Shown: in pieces, positions 9,141 to 17,108 of the stretch
Layout of the letters: the number at the start of each line of letters is the position of its first letter
Numbering within the stretch: position 1 is the first letter of the stretch
Source: JAKQHY01 sp034429475
Lineage (GTDB): Bacteria; Chloroflexota; Anaerolineae; B4-G1; SLSP01
DNA length: 41,991 bases
NCBI GenBank assembly: GCA_034429475.1
Contig: DAOUGD010000155.1
Location: 1-41,991, forward strand
Reading direction: 5' to 3'
The notes under the pieces: generated by a model
What the model saw: the letters and a program-made list of their open reading frames with translations, nothing else
Database searches by the model: none
What the model was told of the DNA's origin: nothing
Made by a program: the position numbers and the translations under genes

Positions 9141-9168
9141 CAACGGATTGAACGGATTAAACGGATTT
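9141..9168. repeat. 9-nt tandem repeat (ACGGATTGA/ACGGATTAA)
   Basis: Three 9-nt units lie between the hydrolase and the YkvA-like gene. Together with the inverse-orientation tract at 9551-9576 they flank the YkvA-like gene as inverted repeats. Confidence 0.75.
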
Positions 9169-9548
9169 TATCTGAATACTTTGACAGCCACGGCGATGCC
9201 CAGAGCTGCCAACCCTATCCAAACAAGAACGATGACGATGGCGGCGGCGCGGCTGACGGGTCTGCCGCTCGCCAGCGCCTCCTGCGCCCTGGCGCGGCTG
9301 TCGGCCATCACCGCCGGCGGAATCAGCTTGAGCGCCAGCCAGGCGCCGAACGGGACGAGCACCAGGTCGTCCAGATAGCCTAAAACCGGGATGAAGTCGG
9401 GAATCAGGTCAATCGGACTGAAGGCGTAGCCGACGACGATCGCAGCGACTATCCGCGCGGGCCAGGGCGTGCGCGGGTCACGGTACGCCAGATAAAGCGC
9501 GTAGGTTTCCGCCTTGAGCTGGCGCGCGCGCTGCTTCCACGTTTCCAT
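9168..9548 (-). CDS. YkvA/DUF1232 family small membrane protein
   Basis: The central motif GYAFSPIDLIPDFIPVLGYLDDLVLVPFG is the DUF1232 (YkvA) signature, seen here as SPIDLIPDFIPVLGYLDD near residues 64-81. A hydrophobic helix ends the protein (about residues 102-121). Family members are small and membrane-associated; no firm role is known to me. At 126 aa the length is normal. The gene sits between two CGGATT repeat tracts that are inverse in orientation. Confidence 0.88.
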   Translation of the reverse strand: METWKQRARQLKAETYALYLAYRDPRTPWPARIVAAIVVGYAFSPIDLIPDFIPVLGYLDDLVLVPFGAWLALKLIPPAVMADSRARAQEALASGRPVSRAAAIVIVLVWIGLAALGIAVAVKVFR

Positions 9549-9550
9549 TT

Positions 9551-9576
9551 CCGTTCAATCCGTTCAATCCGTTGAG
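9551..9576. repeat. 9-nt tandem repeat (CCGTTCAAT), inverse orientation
   Basis: Three units, reverse-complementary to the tract at 9141-9168. Its left end overlaps the 3' end of the ketopantoate-reductase-like gene, whose last codons (Ser-Thr-Asp-stop) are read from the repeat. Confidence 0.75.
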
Positions 9577-10643
9577 GACTTCAGCCTTTTGATAAGCCAA
9601 ATCCCGGCAGCAACCATAGCCGCCAGCGCGCCCGCGCCGATCCACACGCTCCGCCAATCCATTGGAATCTCCTGGCTGCCATCGGGCAGTAGCGGCGTCG
9701 CCGGGTCAAGATGGGGGTACAGGCGGTCAATGGCGGGCGTCGGCACGTTGGTTGCGCGCGCCAGGGTCAGGAACTCATCGGTGAGGTGCTTGATCTCGTC
9801 GCGGGCGGCGTTGGCGTGGCGCACCATTGCGATCTCCATCCGCGCATCGGCGAAGCGTTGGCGGAAGACCCCCACCAGCAGCGGCTCCGGCAGCCAGGCG
9901 AACAATCGAAAACTGGAGGGGGTCAACGGCAGCCCTTGAGCCTGCAACACGCGGAACCCCTCGCGGACGGCACGAATCGCCAGCACCAGCGCGTCCCGCG
10001 TGCGCAGCAGCCGCAGGCGATCCGTGCCGCAGGCATACAGCGCCGGGGCCAGCGAGGGCATCAGCAGCGCGACGTGGTATTTGTGCCAGGCGTCCATGTC
10101 TGTGCGAATCTCCGCCTTGAAGCCCGGCGCGGCGTCGAGCGCGGCGGCGATGCGCCGCGTCCGTTCCGTAATGCGCCCATCCACCTCGCCAAAGGGGATG
10201 GGGTAGGATTCCTCTTCCGTTCCCGTCAGGCAGTGGATGACGTGCCCCTCGCGGTATCCCGCCGACGCCGGGAAACCGGTCAGCACGCGCTCCTTGCCGA
10301 GCGCCGCGACCAGGGCGTCCGGCCCGGCGGCGTTGTTCATCAAGAAAAGGATGTCCGGCACGCGCGTATTCGCTGCCAGGATCGGCAGGATGTCCAGCGC
10401 GTTGTTCTTCCGCATGATAACCATAATCACGTCATAGGCATCGTCCAGGGCCAGGCGCTCCACCACGTTGACCCGCGCCGTCACCCATTCGTCGGTGGTG
10501 ACGTTGTGGATCACCACCCCGTGCTCGCGCAGGTCGCTCAACCGCTGCCCGCGCGCCAAAATCGAAACTTCGTGGCCGCCCTGATGCAATTTGGCCGCAA
10601 AGACACTGCCCAACGGCCCTGCGCCGTAAACCAGGATTTTCAT
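9564..10643 (-). CDS. ketopantoate reductase (PanE/ApbA) family protein with C-terminal membrane helix
   Basis: An NAD(P)-dependent dehydrogenase related to 2-dehydropantoate 2-reductase. The Rossmann motif is at the very start (MKILVYGAGPLGSVFAAKL, GxGxxG at 7-12). DVIMVIMRKNN and LMNNAAGPDALVAALG match the family's substrate-binding regions. The ATG at 10643 follows AAAGGAGGGTGCT. The frame stays open to 10751, but the upstream part is the CGCAAAGG inverted repeat and is not likely translated. At 359 aa it is longer than PanE (about 300) because it ends in a predicted transmembrane helix (WIGAGALAAMVAAGIWLI) followed by a basic tail. A membrane-tethered member may act on a substrate other than ketopantoate, so I give no symbol. 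Confidence 0.8.
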   Translation of the reverse strand: MKILVYGAGPLGSVFAAKLHQGGHEVSILARGQRLSDLREHGVVIHNVTTDEWVTARVNVVERLALDDAYDVIMVIMRKNNALDILPILAANTRVPDILFLMNNAAGPDALVAALGKERVLTGFPASAGYREGHVIHCLTGTEEESYPIPFGEVDGRITERTRRIAAALDAAPGFKAEIRTDMDAWHKYHVALLMPSLAPALYACGTDRLRLLRTRDALVLAIRAVREGFRVLQAQGLPLTPSSFRLFAWLPEPLLVGVFRQRFADARMEIAMVRHANAARDEIKHLTDEFLTLARATNVPTPAIDRLYPHLDPATPLLPDGSQEIPMDWRSVWIGAGALAAMVAAGIWLIKRLKSSTD

Positions 10644-10667
10644 AGCACCCTCCTTTGCAAAATTCTG

Positions 10668-10762
10668 TTTCACGCAAAGGCGCAAAGGCGCAAAATGACT
10701 AAAGAACTTGGCGTGCTTTGCGCCTTTGCGTGAGAATACCTCACGCCTCACACCTCACTCGC
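10668..10762. repeat. 18-bp perfect inverted repeat of 8-nt units, plus heptad tract
   Basis: TCACGCAAAGGCGCAAAG (10670-10687) is repeated as its exact reverse complement at 10716-10733, with 28 nt between. A second tract of CCTCACG/CCTCACA/CCTCACT heptads follows (about 10740-10762) and abuts the 3' end of the amidase gene. The gap contains nothing else. Confidence 0.85.
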
Positions 10763-10763
10763 T

Positions 10764-11531
10764 TCACCGTCCTTCGTCGTGAGCCGCCAACGCCCCCTCC
10801 AGGGTGGTGGTGTCCACTTCTGCCGGCGCGGCAAACGAAGCGCCCGCCGGGTTGACCTCGGCTTGCAGCAGGGCGAAGAAGGCGTTGCGCCAGCCGCCCG
10901 TGAGCCAGCCGGGGCAGGTGGTCATCGGCTTGCCCTGGTAACGATTCGACCACTCGCGGTGGCCGTCCACGTTTTCCAGGGAGATGTTCAGAGTGCGCAT
11001 CAGGTAGGCGCACAGCCGGGCCACGGCTTCCAGTTGCACACGCGGCGGCGATTCTTTGTCCCATTCGCCGGCGACGCCCACGGCGATGTGCGTGTTTTCG
11101 TCGCCGCAGTGATCGTGCCACGGGGCTTCGGTCAGGTCCACGCAATACTTGATGACGCCATCCGCCTGCACCCAGAAGGCGTACTGCGTCGTCGGATAGC
11201 CTTTGCCACCCTTGGCGCGCGGCTTGGTGATGTAATTGGCGCAGGCCATCATGTCGTGCGTCATCGTGTGATGGATCGTGACGCCGTCAATCTGGCCGAG
11301 CGAGCGCTTCCACCAGCCGGTGCGGCCCTCATCAATCAGCCACGGATCGTCGGGTTTGAGGTTGACCGACATCTGGTTGCGCACGTCCACCCAGGGCGGC
11401 GTATCCGCCGCCGGCGCGTGAATAGTGACGCTCTTCCCGGCTTGAAGTTGCACTTCACGCGGCGCGCCTGTCGCCGCCGGCGCGCGCACGATGACACTTT
11501 CGCCTGATTTCAACTGAATCTCGCTTGCCAT
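10764..11531 (-). CDS. N-acetylmuramoyl-L-alanine amidase (Amidase_2/PGRP-type)
   Basis: This would cleave the amide bond between N-acetylmuramic acid and the peptide stem. The zinc site is visible: GVTIHHT (His87/His88), PWHDHCGDENTHIAVGVAGEW in the active-site groove, DGHREW (about 189-194) and TTCPGW with Cys206. The N-terminal 42 residues contain a duplicated motif (IQLKSGESVIVRAPAA, then VQLQAGKSVTIHAPAA), which may be a small binding repeat. There is no signal peptide, unlike most housekeeping amidases. It may therefore act inside the cell, be released by lysis, or leave by a non-classical route. It is transcribed downstream of the ilvE terminator, so probably independently. Confidence 0.87.
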   Translation of the reverse strand: MASEIQLKSGESVIVRAPAATGAPREVQLQAGKSVTIHAPAADTPPWVDVRNQMSVNLKPDDPWLIDEGRTGWWKRSLGQIDGVTIHHTMTHDMMACANYITKPRAKGGKGYPTTQYAFWVQADGVIKYCVDLTEAPWHDHCGDENTHIAVGVAGEWDKESPPRVQLEAVARLCAYLMRTLNISLENVDGHREWSNRYQGKPMTTCPGWLTGGWRNAFFALLQAEVNPAGASFAAPAEVDTTTLEGALAAHDEGR

Positions 11532-11625
11532 TGCTGCCTCCTTACCTTGGGATGAAAATGTTTGAAGGATTCATACCTGTTATTGTAATGGCATTTGGGG
11601 CGGCTGTCTACTTTTTTATCAAGAT

Positions 11626-11663
11626 AACAAAAACCGGCGAACCAGGTATTTCCTGATCCGCCG
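11626..11663 (-). terminator. rho-independent terminator after ilvE
   Basis: On the minus strand a 12-bp stem with two G-U pairs (CGGCGGATCAGG with CCTGGTTCGCCG, plus positions 11663-11652 and 11646-11635) and an AAATA loop is followed by GTTTTTGTT. It lies 27 nt past the ilvE stop, is the only strong terminator found downstream of leuB-ilvD-ilvE, and ends the BCAA cluster. The rest of 11532-11689 holds nothing I recognise. Confidence 0.85.
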
Positions 11664-11689
11664 ATTCTTGCTTCCTGCTCCCTGCCTCT

Positions 11690-12616
11690 TTACTCTACCG
11701 GCATCAGCCAGCCGTGCCGGTCCGGCAATTCCCCGGAAGCGATGCCGAAGAACTGCACCTGGAGCTTTTCCGTGATCGGCCCACGCCGCCCGCTGCCGAT
11801 GGTGATGTGGTCAATGGAGCGGATCGGCGTGACTTCCGCCGCCGTGCCGGTGAAGAAGACCTCGTCCGCCATGTACAACATCTCGCGCGGCATCATCTCT
11901 TCCTTCATCGTGTACCCCAAATCCTGCGCCAACTGCATCGCGCAGCGCCGGGTGACGCCCTCCAGCACGGAGGCGTAAAGCGGCGGGGTGCTGATGACGC
12001 CGTCGCGGACGACGAAGATGTTCTCGCCGCTGCCCTCGCTAACGAAGTTGTTGATGTCCAGCGCGATCCCCTCGGCGTAGCCGTTGTCGGTAGCTTCCAT
12101 AGCGATGAACTGCGAGTTGATGTACTGCCCCCCGATCTTGGTGGCCGCCGGGAACGTGCCGGGCGCCATCCGCCGCCAGGAGCTGACCCCCACGTCTACC
12201 CCCTGCTCGATGGCCTCCGCGCCCAGGTAACGGCCCCATTCCACGGTAATGATGATGACCTCAACCGGATACTTGCGCGGATCCAGGCTGAAGCCGTCGG
12301 CGCCCCGGAAGACTAACGGGCGGACGTAGCAGGATTTGAGGCCATTCTTCTTGATGGTGTCCACAATCGCCTGCTTGATCTCGTCCTCCGTGTAGCCGAT
12401 GGGCATCCGGTAGACCTTGCACGAGTTGAACAGCCGCCTGATGTGCGCATCCAGGCAGAAAAGGTGCGCTTTGCCGTCCACCTCGTAGGCGCGAATCCCC
12501 TCGAAGACGCTTGACCCGTAGTGCAGCGCGTGCGTGCTGACATGCACATTCGCCTGATCCCACGGCACCAACTTGCCATTTGTCCAAATAAACTCACTCT
12601 TTGTGAAGCCTGCCAT
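11690..12616 (-). CDS. ilvE: branched-chain amino acid aminotransferase
   Basis: A fold-type IV PLP enzyme that makes the last step to Val, Leu and Ile by transferring the amino group from glutamate. The lysine that binds PLP is Lys160 in GTFPAATKIGG. ALHYGSSVFEGIRAY (30-44) and YASVLEGVTR are class-IV signatures, and EVFFTGTAAEVTPI near the end binds the cofactor phosphate. The ATG at 12616 follows GAGGAGGAGAGTT. The frame is open to 12649, without a ribosome-binding site. At 308 aa the length is typical. It is the last gene of the cluster, after ilvD, and ends at a strong terminator. Confidence 0.96.
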   Translation of the reverse strand: MAGFTKSEFIWTNGKLVPWDQANVHVSTHALHYGSSVFEGIRAYEVDGKAHLFCLDAHIRRLFNSCKVYRMPIGYTEDEIKQAIVDTIKKNGLKSCYVRPLVFRGADGFSLDPRKYPVEVIIITVEWGRYLGAEAIEQGVDVGVSSWRRMAPGTFPAATKIGGQYINSQFIAMEATDNGYAEGIALDINNFVSEGSGENIFVVRDGVISTPPLYASVLEGVTRRCAMQLAQDLGYTMKEEMMPREMLYMADEVFFTGTAAEVTPIRSIDHITIGSGRRGPITEKLQVQFFGIASGELPDRHGWLMPVE

Positions 12617-12653
12617 AATAACTCTCCTCCTCAACTTGGTATTTTTCAAAGTT

Positions 12654-12672
12654 GGGCAGGGGGACCCTGCCC
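12654..12672. repeat. GC-rich hairpin between ilvD and ilvE
   Basis: GGGCAGGG (12654-12661) and CCCTGCCC (12665-12672) form an 8-bp perfect stem with a 3-nt loop. There is no T run, so it is not a terminator. It may be a dispersed palindromic element or an mRNA processing/stability hairpin within the operon. Confidence 0.6.
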
Positions 12673-12675
12673 CTA

Positions 12676-14331
12676 CTACTTCAAAATTGCGCCCTCACTG
12701 GCCGATGTGACCATGCAGGCGTATCGCGCCAGCCAGCCGTGCTGAATTTTCGGCGGATTGGGCGTCCAACTGGCGCGCCGCCGGGCGATTTCCGCCTCTT
12801 CCACGTGCAGCGTGAGCGTGCGATTGGGGATATCAATCTCGATAGCGTCGCCCTCCTGCACCAGCCCGATGAGGCCGCCGCCCGCCGCCTCCGGCGAGAC
12901 ATGGCCCAGCGCGGCCCCTCGCGTCGCGCCGGAGAACCGCCCATCGGTGATGAGCGCAACTTTGTCGTCCAGCCCCATCCCCGACAGCACCGAGGTGGGC
13001 ATGAGCATCTCGCGCATCCCCGGCCCGCCGCGCGGTCCCTCGTAGCGGATGACGACCACGTCGCCCGCCTGGATCGCGCCGCCGAGGATGGCGTCCAGTG
13101 CCGCCTCCTCGCCGTCGAAGACGCGCGCTGGGCCGCGATGGTGCAGCATCTCCGGGCCGACCGCTGCCGCCTTCACCACTGCGCCGTCGGGCGCGAGGTT
13201 GCCGTGCAGCAGCGCGATGCCGCCCTCCGGGCTGTACGGATCGTCCGCCGGGCGGAGGACGTTGGTGCGCCGCCGCGCCGCCGCGAGGTTTTCCCCCACC
13301 GTCTGGCCCGTCACCGTCGGCAGGTCGGTGTGCAGGAGGCCCTTGCCGCGCAGCTCCGCCATCACCGCCGGAACGCCGCCCGCTTCGTCCAAATCCTGGA
13401 TGTGATGCGGCCCGGCAGGACTGAGCTTGATGAGGTACGGCGTGCGGCGGCTGATCGCGTCGAACGTCGCCAACGACAATTTCACGCCCGCGTCGTGCGC
13501 GATGGCGGGCAGGTGCAGCACCGTGTTCGTCGAACCGCCGAGCGCCATATCCACCGCAATCGCGTTCTCGAAGGCCGCCGCCGTCAGGATGTCGCGCGGG
13601 CAGAGGCCGGCCTCGACCAGCTTCATGACCTGCATCCCGGCGTGCTTTGCCAGGCGGATGCGCGCGGCCGTCACCGCCGGAATCGTCCCGTTGCCGGGCA
13701 GCCCCATGCCGAGCGCCTCGGTGAGGCAGTTCATCGTGTTCGCGGTGAACATCCCCGCGCAGGAACCGCAGCCGGGGCAGGCCGTCATTTCCAGGTCGCA
13801 CAACTCGGCGTCGTCCATCTGCCCGGTTTGGTACTTGCCCACCGCCTCGAAGAGCGTCTTGAGGTCAATGTCCACGCCCTCGTGCCGCCCGGCCATCATC
13901 GGCCCGCCGCTGACGAAGAGCGCAGGGATATTAAGCCGCCCGGCGGCCATCAACATACCGGGGATGATCTTGTCGCAGTTGGGGATGAAGACCAGTCCGT
14001 CGAAAGCGTGGCCCGTCACCATAGACTCGACCGAATCGGCGATCAGCTCGCGGCTGGGCAGCGAGTAGTTCATCCCGCTGTGGCCCATCGCAATGCCGTC
14101 GCACACGCCGATGACGTTGAATTCCAGCGGCGTCCCCCCGGCCATCCGCACCCCGGCCTTCACGGCTTCGGCGATTTTGTTAAGGTGGACGTGCCCCGGC
14201 ACAATCTCGTTGAAGGAGTTGACCACGCCGATCAACGGGCGATCAAGCTCCTCCGGCGTCAACCCTGTCGCGTAGAATAAACTGCGGTGGGGTGCGCGTT
14301 CGAATCCTTTCTTGGCTGAATCACTACGCAT
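12676..14331 (-). CDS. ilvD: dihydroxy-acid dehydratase
   Basis: An iron-sulfur dehydratase that converts 2,3-dihydroxy-isovalerate and 2,3-dihydroxy-3-methylvalerate to the matching 2-oxo acids, the third common step to Val, Leu and Ile. Cluster cysteines are seen in GVCDG (Cys77), NCDKIIPGM (Cys119) and CPGCGSCAGMF. GPRGGPGMREML and ITDGRFSGATRG, near the C-terminus, are IlvD/Edd signatures. At 551 aa the length is standard. The ATG at 14331 follows GGAGAGATAAAC. The gene is downstream of leuB (77-nt gap with a CGCAAAGG repeat) and upstream of ilvE. Long open frames on the plus strand across this gene reflect its high GC and are shadows. Confidence 0.97.
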   Translation of the reverse strand: MRSDSAKKGFERAPHRSLFYATGLTPEELDRPLIGVVNSFNEIVPGHVHLNKIAEAVKAGVRMAGGTPLEFNVIGVCDGIAMGHSGMNYSLPSRELIADSVESMVTGHAFDGLVFIPNCDKIIPGMLMAAGRLNIPALFVSGGPMMAGRHEGVDIDLKTLFEAVGKYQTGQMDDAELCDLEMTACPGCGSCAGMFTANTMNCLTEALGMGLPGNGTIPAVTAARIRLAKHAGMQVMKLVEAGLCPRDILTAAAFENAIAVDMALGGSTNTVLHLPAIAHDAGVKLSLATFDAISRRTPYLIKLSPAGPHHIQDLDEAGGVPAVMAELRGKGLLHTDLPTVTGQTVGENLAAARRRTNVLRPADDPYSPEGGIALLHGNLAPDGAVVKAAAVGPEMLHHRGPARVFDGEEAALDAILGGAIQAGDVVVIRYEGPRGGPGMREMLMPTSVLSGMGLDDKVALITDGRFSGATRGAALGHVSPEAAGGGLIGLVQEGDAIEIDIPNRTLTLHVEEAEIARRRASWTPNPPKIQHGWLARYACMVTSASEGAILK

Positions 14332-14356
14332 GTTTATCTCTCCTGAAAGTTAAAAT

Positions 14357-14384
14357 TTCACGCAAAGGCGCAAAGACGCAAAGG
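14357..14384. repeat. 8-nt tandem repeat (CGCAAAGG)
   Basis: Three units of CGCAAAGG/CGCAAAGA lie between leuB and ilvD. It is the same family as the arms of the inverted repeat at 10668-10733. Confidence 0.75.
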
Positions 14385-14408
14385 AAAATTGGGGATTCCC
14401 TCATTCTT

Positions 14409-15479
14409 TCATCCTGTAAATGTTTGACAAACCACATCTCCCATCTCTGCCGTATTCACCAACTCTGTCCCCTCAGTATAAATATCCTTCGTGCGATACC
14501 CCGCCGCCACCACCTCTGCAACAGCCTTTTCGACTGCGGCGGCCTCTTCATTCAAGCCCAACGAATACCGCAGCAACATACCGACGCTCAAAATCGTCGC
14601 CAGCGGGTTGGCGATGCCTTTGCCGGCGATGTCGGGCGCGCTGCCGTGAATCGGCTCGTAGACGCCGTTTTTGCCCTCGCCCAGCGACGCCGACGCCAGC
14701 ATCCCCATCGAGCCAGCCAGCATTGAGGCTTCGTCGGTGAGGATGTCGCCGAACATATTCTCGGTTACGAGCACGTCGAAGTCCACCGGGCGGCGCATCA
14801 AGTGCATCGCAGCGGAGTCCACGAGCATGTGCTCCAACGTCACGTCGGGATACTCGGCGGCGACGTCCACCACGACGCGCCGCCACAGCCGCGAGGCCGC
14901 CAGCACGTTGGCCTTGTCCACCGATGTGACCTTCTTCCGCCGCAGCCGCGCCAGGTCGAAGGCTTTGCGGGCGATGCGCCGCACCTCGTCGCCGGAGTAG
15001 ACCATCGTGTCGTAGGCGGATTCGTCGCCGGGCGTGGCCTCCTTGCGCGGGCCAAAGTACAGGCCGCCGGTCAGCTCGCGCACGACGACGAGGTCAACGC
15101 CATCCAGCCGCTCCGGGCGTAGCGGGGAGGCGTCGCGCAATTGCGGGAAAATCTGCACCGGACGCAGGTTTGCGTAGAGCGCGAGTCCCTTGCGCAGACC
15201 GAGCAACCCTTGTTCCGGGCGCACCTTTGCGGTGGGATCGTCCCACTTCGGTCCGCCGACCGCGCCGAGCAGCACCGCGTCGGCGCGCTGGCAGGCGTCG
15301 AGTGTGGACGCGGGCAGCGGATCGCCCGTCGCGTCAATGGCGCACCCGCCGATCAGGTGGTTCTCGAACGTGAACGTGTGGCCGAATTTCGCGGCCACAG
15401 CCTGCAAAACTTTGACGCCTTCGGCGACGACATCCACGCCGATGCCGTCGCCGGGGATAGTGACGATGGTGGCTTGCAT
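14409..15479 (-). CDS. leuB: 3-isopropylmalate dehydrogenase
   Basis: NAD-dependent oxidative decarboxylase of leucine synthesis, acting on the LeuCD product. With CimA it can also act on methylmalate for isoleucine. The N-terminal IVTIPGDGIGVDVV, the ELTGGLYFGPRK segment (a hallmark of LeuB over isocitrate dehydrogenase) and the metal/NAD region ENMFGDILTDEASMLAGSMGMLASASLG are all present, as is GSAPDIAGKGIANP. At 356 aa it is full length. The start at 15479 follows AAGGAGATTTTT. It stands about 6 kb from leuA-leuC-leuD, separated by the accessory block, and heads the leuB-ilvD-ilvE group. I saw no convincing promoter in the 53-nt gap upstream. Confidence 0.97.
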   Translation of the reverse strand: MQATIVTIPGDGIGVDVVAEGVKVLQAVAAKFGHTFTFENHLIGGCAIDATGDPLPASTLDACQRADAVLLGAVGGPKWDDPTAKVRPEQGLLGLRKGLALYANLRPVQIFPQLRDASPLRPERLDGVDLVVVRELTGGLYFGPRKEATPGDESAYDTMVYSGDEVRRIARKAFDLARLRRKKVTSVDKANVLAASRLWRRVVVDVAAEYPDVTLEHMLVDSAAMHLMRRPVDFDVLVTENMFGDILTDEASMLAGSMGMLASASLGEGKNGVYEPIHGSAPDIAGKGIANPLATILSVGMLLRYSLGLNEEAAAVEKAVAEVVAAGYRTKDIYTEGTELVNTAEMGDVVCQTFTG

Positions 15480-15532
15480 AAAAATCTCCTTATGTTTAGT
15501 TTTTGACTAGCAGCTATTGACTGAAACCCAAT

Positions 15533-16036
15533 TCATTCATACACCACTTTGAGAGTCAAGTCTGCCAGCAAAGCATTGAAAATGTATTTTTGATAGCCAC
15601 ATAACAGCGGGGAAAACGTTTCTATTCCTTTGAATACCACGATTGGTCGCAATATTTTAAATAATTGAAGGAAATGTATTAGAGAATTCCCTTTGACCTG
15701 CCAAATTCCATAACGTAGGAAGGCTTCCAACGCCATAGCTTGATCATAGATTTGTTCTGGACGATGGTTACACTTAAATAGCTCTACTTTAGTTATCTCT
15801 GCATCATCAGCCCATTCTTGACCGATTGCTACAACACATTGTTCGTTATTGAAATAAAGAATGGGTTTAAGTTGCAAGCGGGATTTTCCAGAGTCAAATA
15901 CAAAATTATCCGGGGAAGCCTCAATAACGATACGGGGAGCAATTCGCTCCATAATGAATTTGTAACCTTTCAAAATTCGCGGAAAGGATAATATAACCAG
16001 AAGCAAGCCTAGAAAAATAAGATCAGTATATTGCAT
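15533..16036 (-). CDS. hypothetical protein with N-terminal membrane helix, AT-rich
   Basis: I do not recognise this 167-aa protein. The ATG at 16036 follows GAAGGAAAAAAGT and starts MQYTDLIFLGLLLVILSF, a clear membrane helix. The frame is open further upstream, to 16120, without a ribosome-binding site. The soluble part (from about residue 30) is rich in Ile, Phe and Glu, with a Cys-rich middle (LFKCNHRPEQIYDQ). RIVIEASPDNFVF recalls a beta-rich ligand-binding region, but I cannot assign a family. Base composition is much more AT-rich than the adjacent leuB, which suggests recent acquisition. It marks the left edge of the accessory block inside the BCAA cluster. Confidence 0.6.
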   Translation of the reverse strand: MQYTDLIFLGLLLVILSFPRILKGYKFIMERIAPRIVIEASPDNFVFDSGKSRLQLKPILYFNNEQCVVAIGQEWADDAEITKVELFKCNHRPEQIYDQAMALEAFLRYGIWQVKGNSLIHFLQLFKILRPIVVFKGIETFSPLLCGYQKYIFNALLADLTLKVVYE

Positions 16037-16116
16037 ACTTTTTTCCTTCAAGTTTATAATGATTGAAATAGCCGGTATGAACATTTCGAGTTTTGTGCAT
16101 AAGCCAGAGGCATACG

Positions 16117-16797
16117 TCACAAATGATGGGGATATACCTTCATTTCAATCACTTCTGCTCCCGGCGCGATCAACCAGACAAAATCCCGCATATCTTCCAG
16201 GTGATGTTGCACTGCCCCTGCCGCAATGCCCTCCGGCGCGTAAACAGTGAACAGTACATTGCGTGTCTCCGCCGTGACCTGTGTGCGCGCGTCTGGGCCA
16301 TAGATGATGCTGGATAGAACGCCTTCGGCGTCGGCAATGAACATATCGCCGGGCTTGAGGGGCTGCTCCTCGTTATTCATCATCACATAACGCTCACTAC
16401 CGTCCGCCACATTGATGCTGACGGGCGGCTGTACCACGTCCAAGTCGTGAACGGCGGTTAGCAGGAAGTTCTTGAGTTCACCCATAAACATCGTCTCGAC
16501 GAGCGCGGCGACGCTTGGGATGGGTTTGTCTTTGAGCGCGACGGATTCCAGTTGCAGTTGGACGTGATAGGTTTTCTTGAAGCGCTTGTAATAGGCCGCG
16601 TACGCTTGCATTTCGGGCAGGGCCTTGATGTCGTCACGGCTTTTGTCCGCGAACCGCGCGCGCAGGTCAGCTTCCAGGGCTGCCTTGCGCGCTTCCAAAG
16701 CCGGGCAAGTCGCCGGATTAGCGACATTTCGCATCGCCAAAATGCCGATGGCGGCAGTGGGATAGGTGGTTTTCCAGGGTTCGGTTAAGGTAAGCAT
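16117..16797 (-). CDS. B3/B4 tRNA-binding-domain protein
   Basis: It resembles the stand-alone B3/B4 domain proteins related to the editing region of the phenylalanyl-tRNA synthetase beta subunit. The pattern is YKRFKKTYHVQLQLESV (about 69-85), then a KDKPIPSVAALVETMFMGELKN helix, VNVADGSERYVMM-type strands and TRNVLFTVYAPEGI near the C-terminus. Known B3/B4 proteins are thought to bind tRNA or to trans-edit mischarged tRNA; here that is an inference from fold. It has 226 aa, as is usual. The TA-like gene upstream ends 8 nt before its start, so the two are probably co-transcribed. Confidence 0.72.
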   Translation of the reverse strand: MLTLTEPWKTTYPTAAIGILAMRNVANPATCPALEARKAALEADLRARFADKSRDDIKALPEMQAYAAYYKRFKKTYHVQLQLESVALKDKPIPSVAALVETMFMGELKNFLLTAVHDLDVVQPPVSINVADGSERYVMMNNEEQPLKPGDMFIADAEGVLSSIIYGPDARTQVTAETRNVLFTVYAPEGIAAGAVQHHLEDMRDFVWLIAPGAEVIEMKVYPHHL

Positions 16798-16805
16798 CGT
16801 TTTAC

Positions 16806-17108
16806 TCAGAAGCCAACATTGAATGGTGGATATGGGTCTTCTTGCACTTGCTTACAGTAATCATCCGCGCTTTTTGTACATCCGATCATTTCCAGGAAGA
16901 AAGGCCGCCGCACGCGCAATTGCCGGGCAATCATACTTTCCAGGCTGCTGGAAAGTTCTGATGTACCGTGCGAGACTTTGGTGACAATGACCGGCAAGCC
17001 CGGAATGTGCAATTCGTACCAGCGATGATCCGTACTGCGGGTTTTGGCGAAGGAAAAGCCAAATTTCTTCTGTAGCAAGCTCTCAAGATGACGAGTTTTG
17101 ATCGGCAT
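16806..17108 (-). CDS. small HicA-like protein (putative toxin)
   Basis: A 100-aa basic protein. The pattern LESLLQKKFGFSFAKTRSTDHRWYEL...VTKVSHGT resembles the HicA double-stranded-RNA-binding-like fold: helix, then 'F...S.H..Y', then a strand and a histidine (His35 and the VSHG His are candidate catalytic positions). The gene overlaps the 3' end of the HicB-like gene by 26 nt, a common toxin-antitoxin arrangement. If it is a HicA relative it would cleave mRNA. The longer C-terminal segment (RRPFFLEMIGCTKSADDY) is not in classical HicA, so the family assignment is tentative. Confidence 0.5.
   Translation of the reverse strand: MPIKTRHLESLLQKKFGFSFAKTRSTDHRWYELHIPGLPVIVTKVSHGTSELSSSLESMIARQLRVRRPFFLEMIGCTKSADDYCKQVQEDPYPPFNVGF

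Noticed and set aside
10644..10751. N-terminal extension of the ketopantoate-reductase-like protein
   Set aside because: It translates an inverted repeat; the Rossmann motif begins at the ATG 10643.
12652..14280. 542-codon open frame on the plus strand over ilvD
   Set aside because: Antisense shadow of a high-GC gene. The protein is Arg/His/Ala-rich with no motifs, and ilvD on the other strand is unambiguous. The same holds for the plus-strand frames at 8128-9378, 26112-27623 and 37908-39182.
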